Shown: positions 49,183-61,262, numbered from the stretch's first letter. The stretch: DNA of 64,000 bases from Margaritifera margaritifera (GCA_029931535.1 JAQPZY010001561.1:3070001-3134000); one strand, 5' to 3'. The notes: generated by a model from the sequence alone, not told the origin. Made by a program: numbers and translations.

Positions 49183-50571
49183 AAAAAAGTGATCCACTAA
49201 GAATGACGTAAAAGTAAACTAAACTTATTTCCAATGTGGTCCCGAGGGATCAAGATTTTGGGGCAGGGTATATTTTCCAAATTAAAATTAAATATTTGAC
49301 TAAGCTAAGAGATTACAATTAACTGTCACACATTTAAAAGCCAATTTCAGAATGAAAAAGTATAACTAAAAGCAATTCATTCTAGTAAAATATCATTGAC
49401 TTTGTTCGTTAAATGGTATGACGTAGCGGCCGGTTTGAAATTATCTATCTTTTAAATGTTCTGATACTGTTTTATTCTATCCTCCGCTTTTAGCATTCAT
49501 ACACTATCAAGTTCATAATGTCTGATGCTTGATCTGGGTTCAAGATTACTTATAAATCTTGCAGTTTTATTCTGAACTATTTGGAGTTTCTTTTTGAGAT
49601 TTTTACCAATTCCGGCATACCACGAAGAACAAGAGTAGTCGAAATTACACTGTATTATAGCAGAGCATAATGTTTTTTTTTTCTTCTAGTTTTCATAAAC
49701 ATTGACTTTGTTTAAAGAGAAATTTTAACCTAGCATTTACTTTTTTAATTATACTATTCACAATGCATTCGCCTGAAAGTAAGTTATCTATATGGAGACC
49801 TAACTATTTAATACACTTTTCAGAATTTATTATGTGGCCATTACAGGTTATCTTGCATTCTCTGATTTTGTTATTTTTTGTTTCCAGCCAAATTGGATGC
49901 ATTCTGTTGTGATGATGGTTTGTTGTCAGTGAGCCAAAAATTGCAGGATTCTAGTTCTTTATCACGCTTTTTTAAAATGTAATCAGCATCCTGATGAGAA
50001 AACATGACTGCACTCTCATTTGCCTATAATCAAAGCTTACAATCCGCTTCTAAGCTAGTTACCATATCATTCACATAACATATAAAAAATAGTTACTAAA
50101 ATACTACCTTGAGGTACACCACATGATAGTGTTGAAGGTCTGGATTCTGTATTGTTAACAATGACAAATTGTATGTCTATTTCTTAGATATGATTCAAAC
50201 CATTCAACGGACGTAATTCCTAATCCTACCAATATATTACACAATATTTCATCATTCCCTGTCTCAAAAGTATTTTGCAAGTCAAGCATGAGCATTACAG
50301 TGTAAAAAAACTTTTGAAATGTGTACCTTAATATAATCAAAAAGATGTATCAAGCATGTATAGTATATACGAAAATCCCCTAAATACTGACTTCTGTTCA
50401 TAAAGTAAGTTATTCTTAGTTTAAAAGTTTTCAAGTTGAACATAGACTGCTTTTCTAGAATTTTGGACACAACACTGAGTATACTAACAGTCCTGTAATT
50501 GTTTGCATCAGCCCTACTACCATTTTTGTAAAGAGGTCTAACTCTAGCTAATTTGAGTTCATCAGACACAA

Positions 50572-50893
50572 CCACCTAGCTAATTTGAGTTCATCAGACA
50601 CAACCACCTAGCTAATTTGAGTTCATAAGTCACAATACCACCTAGCTAATTTGAGTTCATCAGACACAACCACCTAGCTAATTTGAGTTCATCAGGCACA
50701 ACCACCTAACTAATTTGAGTTCATCAGGCACAACCACCTAGCTAATTTGAGTTCATCAGGCACAACCACCTAGCTAATTTGAGTTCATCAGGCACAACCA
50801 CCTAGCTAATTTGAGTTCATCAGGCACAACCACCTAGCTAATTTGAGTTCATCAGGCACAACCACCTAGCTAATTTGAGTTCATCAGGCACAA
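50572..50893. repeat. 32-bp tandem array inside the LINE RT
   Basis: About ten copies of ctagctaatttgagttcatc + aggcacaaccac. On the - strand the unit encodes VVPDELKLAR, the RT residues found at both array edges. Because 32 is not a multiple of 3, the frame breaks. Confidence 0.93.
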
Positions 50894-53039
50894 TACCATA
50901 TGGTATAGACAAGTTAACAATGTAAGTAACTGGAATCGTGAAAATACTGGCACAATCTTTTATAAACTTTTCTATGATATTATCAAGACCTGTCCATTTA
51001 CATGGGTTAATCTTTCTCAATTCTTTGCAAACAAAATCCTCACTTACCGATTGAAGCTGGAGTGTGTTATTATGAGCATTTCCAACCCTGTAAAACTCTT
51101 TGAAAACTGTTGAGTCTGTTGTACATGTACCTGAAGGTTATGGCAATTTCTCCAATAAAGTAGATGCTACATTAGTGAAGCAGGAATTTAAATGATTTGT
51201 AATATCACAGGGACTATGGCAGTTGCTATCCTCAATAGTCAGTACAATATTAGCATTATCTTTTGATTTAGAAATGTAACCCAGCGACTTTAACTGTTGC
51301 GATAGTTTCCTTAAGTTGTTTTATTGTCTTCAACTATATTACAAAACTAAATAGATTTTGCCTCTCTGGAATCTCTCCGCACTTGATTTCTAACTTTGCA
51401 AAAATGTATATACACAACAGCATTACTTTTATCTTTCCTATTAATATTCAATAACTGATCCCTATATTTAATTTTTCCCAAACTTAAATTGGAACAATCA
51501 CATCGAGAACTGTTGTAAACTCGTGTCTAAATTTGATCCATGCAGCGTTAACAACTTCAAACCTAAAGGGATGTTGCCAATTAATCTGTAACAATTTTGT
51601 AATAAACCCTTCTTTACTGTAGCTCTTCCTAGTTATGATTTTTACTGTGTTGTGTTTCCTGATTTGTCCATTAACTATTTTCCTTGTACAGAAGGCAGGA
51701 AAGTGATCAATAATGCCGATAGGGATCGTCCCTGATTTACAAATTTTGTTTCTGGGCTATTACATGCAATATGATCTGATAATGTAGAACTTAATCTTGT
51801 AACTCTTGTAAAGTGCTTGATAATTTGACTTAATCCAAGCATTTTATTATATTGACATATTTTATACATATTGCTGCCATTGTATTTAAAAAAAAAACAA
51901 ATATTGATGTACCAAAAATTTGGAGTTCACAATCTGATCTAATTTGTACAAAGGTTTCTTCAAACTGGTCTAGGAAATCATTCTGCTTTGGTGGTCTATA
52001 ACACGTACCATTAACTATAGAATTATATTTAGATAGTAATAAGTCAAAGCAAAGAGCTTCCAAGTCCCCATGTTACAAATCTGGTCTAGCAGAAAAAGCT
52101 ATATTATTTCTTATGTATGTACTAACCATCATTTCTGTTCCTATCTTTTCTAATCAAACAATAGTTTTCAGTTCTAATTTTATTATTAGTGACAGTCGTC
52201 AATACATGTCTCAGTTACGGGTAGACCTGCAGTATTGGATTTTACAGCAAGAGTTATTAATTCAGATAGTTTGGGTAGAAGTGATCTATCATTGACATGT
52301 GTAAAATGAAAGCCTTGTTGCTTGAAATACTGTATATTTTCTGAAGCTGCCATGGACGGTCTGGTTGGAATGGGGTTTATCACTATATAAATCTTGTACA
52401 TCATCGTCGTAGAAAGGTAGGAATCTATTTGAACATTTATTACAGTAATATGAAAATTCTGATTGGTCGGAGACAAGTTTATTGTATTGGGCGTCTGTTA
52501 TGTATCTAATGCATTTGATACGAGTCCATCGGTCACATAGGTCGCAACTAACTGCTTTGCTTCTTGCTGTCATACCGATGCCACATTGTATACAGGGGAA
52601 TTTAGACTGCCTTCCGTGGCTAGGACCAGGGTTAGGATGCTCATTACCGCAGTAGAGGCGAAAGACCATAAGAAAACATTTCATGCTTCTATTACAGTAG
52701 AATCTGGCCAAGGATTGTGGATAATTTTGCTCTTTACTCGGGTCGATCCGTCTCCCGACATAATCGCTAGTGCATTATGTAAACAAAGCATTCAAACGTT
52801 AAAATGGACATTTCGTCACATGTGTTAATATCCAAAATAAGTATGCATGGAACTCTGATGCCTATACAAGCTTGTCTATTAAAACATCCATTCGCATTAT
52901 GTTTAAAATCCATTAAAATAAAATAAAATGACAGAGCTATTAGAGTTCTGCCACTGCTGGCCAACATTCTTGATTATAAGTAGTTAAGAAGAATGGCTGA
53001 CAGAAAGGGCTCTTTATTGTGCACAATGTGTGCATACGT

Positions 53040-53935
53040 GTAAACATTAATTTATGCTGACATATATATCACGTGCATACCGTCATTCATACTTACAGCA
53101 CATGTATATCACGTGTGTGCTCCTCATTTATAATGACAACACCTCTATACTCACGTGCATACCGGTCATTCATACTGTAACACACAGGGGTTCCTCTACC
53201 TAGCGAATCAAACACCTGCGTGAGGTTGGGCTGGAAGTCCCTTGTTTTCCCCTATTTTCCAAGGACTTCCCGACAACATTTTTTGACAACTGGAAGTTCT
53301 CGTAACGCGCCAAGACTACAAACAATTTTTCTCTAATCAATAAATAAATGACCACAATGTCACAACTACAACTTCACAATTGCATTCCTTTTCCTTGTTA
53401 GCATGCCGTGGCATGAAGCACGTAACACAATTCAAACATCCAATGCAGGGACCTATTTTCCGATTCCATCCCTGGGTCAATAAAAACAACAGTCTGAACC
53501 ATGCCCACTTATGCTAGTCTGACCCCATCTCAAACGACGAAACCAATCCATGCCACTACAAAGTCTATTTAAAACTGTAAGAATGACGTCTGTTCCTAGA
53601 AATTGGCTAATTACTCGGGCTGGGAAATATTTTCCCAACACCGACTTCCCATAATCAAACAAATAATCACTAAAATCGAACGAACCTATAAATGGATACG
53701 TAAATACAAATGGAACACACCAAAATGTATTACAATACTTACAACAACTGTTTATCATGTTTATACTTGTCATTCATTCTGACAACACCTGTATATTACA
53801 TGTATACAGTAATTCATACTTACAAATACTGTATATCACGTGCATACCTACATTCATACTTGAAACACCTCTATGTGACGTGCATGCCGTCGTTCATACT
53901 TTCAACACCCGTATATCAGACCGTCACTGAGATTG
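53040..53935. repeat. Diverged repeat of about 45 bp, split by a solo LTR
   Basis: Modules of the type catacttacaacacctgtat + atcacgtgcatacc + gtcatt occur at 53,040-53,175 and resume at 53,735-53,930. Confidence 0.8.
53176..53734. mobile_element. Solo LTR (559 bp), TSD ATAC
   Basis: It starts TGTAACACACAGGGG and ends AATGTATTACA, giving TG...CA with inverted TGTAA/TTACA. Both sides carry ATAC (53,172-53,175 and 53,735-53,738). Removing it restores cattcatac-ttacaac, exactly the sequence of the neighbouring repeat module near 53,085. No coding sequence. The retroelement superfamily is not assigned. Confidence 0.8.
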
Positions 53936-53939
53936 CGCG

Positions 53940-54285
53940 TTTTCTCATTTCAGATATACATTATTTTAAAATATTTTAAAGTCATTACATTTTAAATAAT
54001 GCAGTAATCTCCTAATATCGAAAGCATGCACTTTTCGCAAATGATTAACGATTAAATATCAAATACATTTTGTCGAAAAATATTTTGACAAATGTATAGT
54101 TCCCTCTGTAATGATGCTGAAATTTTGTGACCGCTACAGTTTTGTGATGTACAGTATATGACCGCAAATAACCAGTAAATAAATACTTGTACATTTAACA
54201 CGCTCTTGGAATCCCACGTACAAAAGAAGACATATTTTGACCAGTGACAGGAAGATGCTACACCGAGGAGAATGTAGTGCTAGGT
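53940..54285. other. Unassigned AT-rich DNA
   Basis: Nothing recognised. Confidence 0.45.
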
Positions 54286-54622
54286 CTACGATCCCAAACT
54301 ACTCTTATTCTCACGTTCGGTACAATTATAATTTCTTTGAATGGTGGTATATTGTCTAATTTCTGTTTGCACTATTCCATTTGTAGTTGGACTGTTTGAC
54401 CCTGAGTTGTCTTTTATACATATTTTATTAGATATTTTACAACCGGGATATAATTTTAGATCAGGAAACCAATTAGGCGTGAATCGTGCAGGCCAGTTTA
54501 CACCCACTGCTGTCTCAATATGCGTGGATAAACAAGATTGGTTGCAACTGATGGTGCAGGGCTTTATACATGATGCCGCGCAAACATAGCCTATAAGTAA
54601 CAGTTGAAATATTTTCTGAATA

Positions 54623-54627
<5 letters not shown>
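54286..54627 (-). CDS. Candidate secreted cysteine-rich peptide
   Basis: A 113-codon ORF starts at the ATG at 54,627. It begins with a convincing signal peptide (MPIQKIFQLLLIGYVCAAS), giving a predicted cleavage after Ala-Ala or Ala-Ala-Ser. The mature part has a Cys-rich head with spacing C-x3-C-x3-C-x3-C (CIKPCTISCNQSC), then a Trp/Phe-rich middle (NWPARFTPNWFPDLKLYPGC), a further C...C pair and a Thr/Asn-rich tail ending at a TAA or TAG. No family is recognised. Secreted Cys-rich peptides are common in molluscs and can be hard to classify. It may be a one-exon gene or one exon of a larger gene. The (TA)n tract abuts the start, so upstream promoter signals cannot be judged. Confidence 0.42.

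Positions 54628-54688
<61 letters not shown>
54626..54688. repeat. (TA)n microsatellite
   Basis: Pure TA run of about 62 bp just upstream (on the - strand) of the candidate secreted peptide. Confidence 0.96.
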
Positions 54689-54691
<3 letters not shown>

Positions 54692-55207
54692 CACCGACAT
54701 AGCTATAAAAACAGCATACCGCTATTGAGATGATAGCATGCATCAAATCTCGTTTGCCTTTTTCGTACATTAATAGATCCTTTTCTAGACAAGCTGTTCT
54801 ATCTTGTGTTTTTTTTTCTTCTCAGTTTGAACCTTTTTTTTATTCTGGATAGTTTCACTTCTCTGTGCTAAAATGTAAATATTTATTGCTGTACGCGTAC
54901 AACCCTTTGAATGTGTGTCGCTGTGTATGTATTTCATTGTCCGCTGAGGAAGATTTTGTTTTAGGTCGAAACGAAGGGTAAATTTGTTGTTTTTTCCGCG
55001 ACGTTTGACATTTCCTTACCTTTTTCTCAGATATATGGACCTATTTCAAATGATAACTATATCCATGATACGTACTGAAGGATTTTCTAATATGGTATCA
55101 TGGCATTAATGTATCCACTACAACCGTGCCATAAGGGTGGCTGTATACATCTGTGTTATAAACTATATTATCCCATTTGACTTCAGAGGAAATGTTCTAA
55201 CATTGTT
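54689..55207. other. Unassigned DNA
   Basis: Nothing recognised. Confidence 0.45.
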
Positions 55208-55720
55208 CAATTTCACTACAATAGTTGTACCATTAAGTAAGTTCAATTTCCACTACAATAGTTGTACCATTAAGTAAGTTCAATTTCCACTACAATAGTT
55301 GTACCATTAAGTAAGTTCAATTTCCACTACAATAGTTGTACCATTAAGTAAGTTCAATTTCCACTACAATAGTTTTACCATTAAGTAAGTTCTATTTCAC
55401 TACAATAGTTGTACCATTAAGTAAGTTCAATTTCCACTACAATAGTTGTACCATTAAGTAAGTTCAATTTCCACTACAATAGTTGTACCATTAAGTAAGT
55501 TCAATTTCCACTACAATAGTTGTACCATTAAGTAAGTTCAATTTCCACTACAATAGTTGTACCATTAAGTAAGTTCAATTTCCACTACAATAGTTGTACC
55601 ATTAAGTAAGTTCAATTTCCACTACAATAGTTGTACCATTAAGTAAGTTCAATTTCCACTACAATAGTTGTACCATTAAGTAAGTTCAATTTCCACTACA
55701 ATAGTTTTACCATTAAGTAA
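55208..55720. repeat. 37-bp minisatellite, about 14 copies
   Basis: Unit ttcaatttccactacaatag + ttgtaccattaagtaag. Very homogeneous; three variant copies (tttcac, ttttacc). Confidence 0.95.
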
Positions 55721-56273
55721 GTCTTTGAAGTAAGCATTACTGTCGTGTTAAAGACTCTCGTGACTGAGATATATTTAACTTATGACATTTCAAGTCTTTC
55801 GTGCCAATTTAAAGTCATGCTTTGACATTTACCTAGACATAGCATTAAACGAGAAGTAATCTTATCAGTTTTAAATGTAGCGTGTGGGTGCATAACTGAC
55901 GTATAAAACACAAAATTAAACTGAAAAAACAAGAAAACTTTTGAAGTCACATCCATAGTGAGTTACTGATGAATAAAAGCTATATAATGAAAATTACATG
56001 GAATTATTTATGCGAACAAAGAGAAAGTGCTTTCAGACGTTCAATACATATAAGTACATGAACCAATATTTCCAATGTGCAGTGAAGCTTGTATCATATC
56101 TTGATATCATGGTATGTTAGATAAATCTCTTATTATAGGCATTTTGCAAATGTAAAACGGTGACTTGGAAGAAAAAGTGTGGCCTAGTCTACACTCCATA
56201 ACATTTACCGTGCAGTGTGGCCTAGTCCACACCCTGGAACATGTATCGGCCGTGTCGCGGGTCGTCCGAGTAC
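55721..56273. other. Unassigned DNA
   Basis: Nothing recognised beyond a short duplication of gtgtggcctagtc at about 56,178 and 56,216. Confidence 0.5.
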
Positions 56274-58511
56274 CTACTCGGTATGGGGGTAGTTGAGCCG
56301 CAGATCCTGTGGTTGCACACTTATCCCATTCACTCTATGTGACGTTCTCGAGCCACTGATGGTTTCTGCCTGTCTGTCAATATTGTCATATGTTAACAAA
56401 GCTGGGGCTCCAGAGTATGTATCGGAGGGCAATACAGCATTACTTTTTCCCTGAGTTTGAAATTTATGTACATCTAACGCTGTGTGTATTTCCTCCAATT
56501 TTGATCATGATATCCCATGCCCTAGAAGGTTCAGGATCCCAACATTCCCAGTAAGTGTTTTTACTGCCCAGGGCAGTAAAATATGCTTTGATGTCTTTAT
56601 TTGTCCTGCTGCTCTCCAAAGATAAGGACTTGGTCAAATGACAAAGTAACCTCTGTACACGAGTTGTGATTAAAGGCTTATCGTTCGCCAGTCAGCGGAG
56701 TTGTTACAAATGCTCTGAAAGGAGATGGTATGTCCCCATATTTGTCATCTAGTTCATTGGTTCAAGGTGGTCATCTAGTTCATTGGTCCAAAGTGGCCAT
56801 CTAGTTCATTGGTCCAAGGTGGTCATCTAGTTCACTGGTCCAAGGTGGTCATCTAGTTCACTGGTCCAAGGTGGTCATCTAGTTCACTGGTCCAAGGTGG
56901 TCATCTAGTTCACTGGTCCAAGGTGGTCATCTAGTTCATTGGTCCAAGGTGGTCGTCTAGTTCACTGGTCCAAGGTGGTCATCTAGTTCACTGGTCCAAG
57001 GTGGTCGTCTAGTTCATTGGTCCAAGGTGGTCATCTAGTTCATTGGTCCAAGGTGGTCATCTAGTTCACTGATCCAAGGTGGTCATCTAGTTTATTGGTC
57101 CAAGGTGGTCATCTAGTTCACTGGACCAAGGTGGTCATCTAGTTCACTGCTTCAAGGTGGTCATCTAGTTCATTGGTCCAAGGTGGTCATCTAGTTCACT
57201 GGTCCAAGGTGGTCATCTAGTTCACTTGTCCAAGGTGGTCTAGTTCATTCGTCCAAGGTGGTCATCTAGTTCACTGGTCCAAGGTGGTCATCTAGTTCAC
57301 TGATCCAAGGTGGTCATCTAGTTCACTGGTCCAAGGTGGTCATCTAGTTCGTTGGTCCTAGTTCACTGGTCCAAGGTGGTCATCTAGTTCATTGGTCCAA
57401 GCTGGTTAAGGTTGTTCATAGTTTACCTCCTTTCTTTCATTCCACAGATGCAATGCTACTTTTGAAAGCAATTACTCCATTTCCTCATCGGTTTTGGTAT
57501 ACATATATAGCGTCTACTTCTTTCTCATATAGCCATCTGCTAGTTGTTCTTTTAACAGATTGTCGAACATTATCAGAAGCCTCCCTTTGTCACTGGATAA
57601 TATATGAAGACTTGAGTCAAACTCAGACTCCAGTTTACGACGCATGTGCTGCTTTGTGTGGGGTTTGATTTCAGATAAACCTACATCGTACACGTAAGAC
57701 ACCAATTTCTCAGCAAGGTCTGTTACAAGTGCAACATGTGGTCTTCCAATGAGATTTGGCCTCATGTGGTAGAACAACCTATTGCAGCCTGATGACTCTG
57801 ACATTGCATAAGCTTTCGTCTCACGGTCTTTCTCAGCGCCACTTTTGGCTGTTGGTTCTGGCCTCCGCCTGGTGTAATGAATATAGCATGATTAATGGTA
57901 GTACGCTTCAGGAGCCACTATATCACCTGGGGAGAAAGCCAAAATCCGTATATCCATCTTCCTGTCATCCTCAGTCCGCTCATTTATCACCATTCTTGCT
58001 GCTGTATCTCGATCAGTGTTATTAGCACTTAAATCCACACATTGGATTATTTTTTCACAGGTGTGACTTCCTTTCACATATTTACTGCATTTGTCGCAAA
58101 ATATTCATATGGCAGGACAAAGTTACTACTGTCAACCTGCCTTTGCGTGTGTCTGAGTTCAGGACTAGGGTCAGAAGATCCTGCACAGGCACTTTTTTAC
58201 GCTTGCAGTTTCTGCAAGGACTTTTTATGCATGAAGTCGTTGCGACATTTCGCACATACAATATAGTATCAGAAATCTCCTCAGTCATTGATCTATATTG
58301 AAGTATTGGAGCTAAGTCTCGTATTTATGCAGCGTGCAAGTGTGTATGCAATGATATAATGTCCCTGGGCGTTTGGACAGGTTACTTCTTGCCATTTGGT
58401 GACTGCATATGACACATGTTCCTGTGACAATGTTTGGTTTCTTGGGTAGTTTTGGCAGCTTGGGTTCTTAGTCACTATCCTCTGATTCCATGGCTGACGA
58501 AATTCACGCAA
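56274..58511 (-). pseudogene. Decayed member of a dispersed, uncharacterised invertebrate gene family
   Basis: Read on the - strand, blocks of a large protein recur in order with frameshifts. Near 58,050-57,900 there is a Cys-containing start (SHTCEKIIQCVDLSANNTDR), then ILAFSPGDIVAPEAYYH. Near 57,800-57,560 come NLIGRPHVALVTDLAEKLVS, then LSEIKPHTKQHMRRKLESEF. Near 57,455 there is an LHLWNERKE helix. After the 26-bp array come VTTPLTG (about 56,705) and AVKTLTGN, and from 56,498 EEIHTALDVHKF and TYDNIDR...SHRVNGISVQ. I recall this as a repetitive family of long proteins in corals, molluscs and fish, probably carried by a mobile element. Its function is unknown to me. The frame at 58,511-58,082 (CRNCKRKKVP) may be its N-terminal part. 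This copy is dead: several stops and frame changes, and an array inside. Confidence 0.65.
56746..57408. repeat. 26-bp array inside the 56-58 kb gene relic
   Basis: About 25 copies of ggtcatctagttcactggtc + caaggt. On the - strand the unit contains accaatgaactagatgac, which encodes the TNELDD present once at the gene-array border (about 56,748). Confidence 0.93.
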
Positions 58512-58949
58512 TCACAGGCCTCAAACATTAAAAGGATAAGGTAAGAGTTTGCATACACACACCTGAACCTTCAAAGCGTAATTGCTATACAGATGAAAAA
58601 TTCAAACGCGTGTAAACTGATAAAGCTACTCATTTTAAATGTCCAGCATGCATTTCTGGCATTGGTTTACCGTCCTTGTGCACTGATATGAAGGTCATTT
58701 GGTATCGCTATTTGGTACCACCTACCCTGTCTGACCCATGGACTACTCAGCCAACACCCGATTATTACCGCTACAACCACGTCGACAGCTCAGGCATCAT
58801 AATCGAATGCACGTGTTCCACCCACATTGTGCGTCAACAACGATAATAGCAATAACAATGAAAATCCTACTTGGTTGAGCACGGAGTGAACAATAACAAA
58901 ATCAGACTGATGATACCAATGTTGAACACGGAAACAATACAAAAACTGA
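58512..58949. other. Intergenic or possible LINE 5' part
   Basis: A frame near 58,640-58,850 (+) is open and protein-like (WYRYLVPPTLSDPWTTQPTP) and may be the upstream part of the next LINE relic. It is not recognised. Confidence 0.3.
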
Positions 58950-59869
58950 TACTCAGCTAAAATGCCGTAGAACTGATAATGTTAAAACATATTCTAAAAA
59001 GGAAAAAGTGAATATTAATCCTGCCAACAATTCAGTAGACATGAAACTTCTTTCTTTAAATGTCTGAGGAATGAAAAGGCGATTGCATTTTCCAGAATTG
59101 TGTGATCCTGTTCAAAAATATGACATTTTATGTGTGTTCCAAACGAAACTTGCTGATTTAGACCTGATTTCTTTGTCAGGTTATAGGTCTATTCATCAAA
59201 CAAGGAGACATACATATGTTAGAAGATCTGGTGGTATTGAAGTGTTTATAAGAAATTAGTTATATGGTTTTATTGCGTGTATTCATTCATCCCTTGAACA
59301 TGCAATGTGGTTAAAATTATAAAGTTAATCGTTAATGATGAGAAAGATATGATTGTACGCGTTGTTTATTTACCTCCTGAAAATTTTAAATATTTAACTA
59401 ATGATGATGTGAACTGTTTGATGCACAAATCACATCCATGTATATATCACATGTATAAATCACATATCAATGTGTCTTTATTGGGAGATATGCATACAAG
59501 AACATCAAATGAGAATGTATAGACAGTGTTCATACATTTCTGGCTGATTATCTGGATTTTGGCAATACAGTCACATATTGTTTTTAGCAAAGTTTCTTCC
59601 TTAGATTCAAAACATTTATCACAAAAGCGTGCTTGTTAAGATAATTGTTTGAATAAGCAGGGACGAAAACGTATTGATATTTGTAGATGTAATAATCTGT
59701 TACTATTGAATATAAGGCGTGGTAAAGATAGAGATGTGGGTAAATTCACTTTAGGTAAGTTGTGTCTGATTGAGTATGCTATTTCGAGCGTGGAAGCCGC
59801 AACATTTAAAAAAGATTTTGAAGTTATACATCTAGATTCATGTTTTATTGATGGTCGTTGTTTATTGAC

Positions 59870-60625
59870 CCTTCATATTTCTATCAATGGTCAGGTAAAA
59901 TGTAATCCAGGTCATATTTCTGTCAATGGTGTGGTCAAATGTAATCCAGGTCATATTTCTATCAATGGTGTGGTCAAATGTAATCCAGCTCATATTTCTA
60001 TCAATGGTGTGGTCAAATGTAATCCAGCTCATATTTCTATCAATGGTGTGGTCAAATGTAATCCAGCTCATATTTCTATCAATGGTGTGGTCAAATGTAA
60101 TCCAGCTCATATTTCTATCAATGGTGTGGTCAAATGTAATCCAGGTCATATGTCTATCAATTTTGTAGTCAAATGTAATCCAGGTCATAGTTCTATTAAT
60201 GGTGTAGTCAAATGTAATCCAGGTCATGTTTGTATCAATGGTGTAGTCAAATGTAATCCATGTCATGTTTCTATCAATGATGTAGCCAAATGTAATCCAG
60301 GTCATATTTCTATCAATATTGTGGTCAAATGTATTCCTAGTCATATTTCTATCTATGGTGTAGTCAAATGTAATCCAGGTCATATTTCTATCAATGGTGT
60401 AGTCAAAATGTAATCCAGGTCATATTTCTATCTCTATCTATGGTGTAGTCAAATGTAATCCAGGTCATATTTCTATCTCTGGTGTAGTCAAATGTAATCC
60501 AGGTCATATTTCTATCAATGGTGTAGTCAAATGTAATCCAGGCCATATTTCTATCTATGGTGTAGTCAAATGTAAACCAGGTCATATTTCTATCAATGGT
60601 GTAAGCAAATGTAATCCAGATCAGA
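59870..60625. repeat. 39-bp in-frame array inside the second LINE
   Basis: About 19 copies of a 39-bp unit encoding GHISINGVVKCNP. The 13-codon period keeps the frame open through about 12-13 copies until a 1-bp insertion near 60,406. Left copies share tggtcaaatg and agctcat, right copies tagtcaaatg and aggtcat. Confidence 0.95.
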
Positions 60626-60819
60626 CACTTACAGGATTTATAAAACACTGGGATGATGAGAAAAAAGAGACATTTTGTGCCCATATAGATTCCAACTTTT
60701 GGAGTGAGTTATTATCATATATGAAAGCAAACCAACACATTATTGCTTCAGTAAATAAAACTGATATAAATTTTATTATCGAGCAATTATCATCCCTTTT
60801 AAGAACATCAGCTAGCGAA

Positions 60820-61262
60820 ACATTCGAAATTGTTACTCAGTCTGTATTTAGTAGACCTTGAAATTGTTACTCAGTCTGTATATAGTAGACCTTGAAATTG
60901 TTACTCAGTCTGTATTTAGTAGACCTTGAAATTTTAACTCAGTCTGTATTTAGTAGACCTTGAAATTGTTACTCAGTCTGTATTTAGTAGACCTTGAAAT
61001 TTGTTACTCAGCCTGTATTTAGGAGACCTTGGAATTGTTACTCAGCCTGTATTTAGTAGACCTTGAAATTGTTACTCAGCCTGTATTTAGTAGACCTTGA
61101 AATTGTTATTCAGCCTGTATTTAGCAGACCTTGAAATTATTACTCAGCCTGTATTTAGTAGACCTTGAAATTTTTACTCAGCCTGTATTTAGTAGACCTT
61201 AAAATTGTTACTCAGCCTGTATTTAGTAGACCTTGAAATTGTTACTCAGCCTGTATTTAGTA
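60820..61262. repeat. 34-bp array inside the second LINE linker
   Basis: About 13 copies of cttgaaattgttactcagcc + tgtatttagtagac. The unit is the coding text for EIVTQSVFSRP at 60,826-60,860. Left copies have cagtctg, right copies cagcctg. The LINE frame resumes with PWFGYRL at 61,266. Confidence 0.94.

Larger units (their letters stand above)
49052..52760 (-). pseudogene. CR1/L2-type non-LTR retrotransposon, decayed
   Basis: The element is read on the - strand. From 52,711 the ORF opens with CGNEHPNPGP (a 2A-like/CR1-type motif, NPGP at 52,623-52,634) and a PHD-type Cys-His cluster (CIQCGIGM...CDLCDRW...CNKC). Next come endonuclease blocks: LLPKLSELITLAVKSN near 52,270, NGTCYRPPKQNDFLDQFEE near 51,990 and TRVTRLSSTLSDHI near 51,790. 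Then come RT blocks: WTGLDNI near 50,995, GIVPDELKLAR, SILSVVSKILEK near 50,480, LDLQNTFET near 50,290, a C-G-V-P-Q-G-S-I-L block at about 50,120, and a C-terminal CNGHIIN...LSGE block near 49,790. The catalytic YADD is ruined at about 50,013-50,030 (2-bp insertion and changed Asp codons). The 3' UTR ends with (TATG)n at 49,052-49,182. Many frameshifts are present, and a 32-bp array splits the RT. Confidence 0.88.

Noticed and set aside
59862..60684. - strand ORFs of 93-173 codons across the 39-bp array
   Set aside because: Antisense of the in-frame repeat of the + strand LINE relic.
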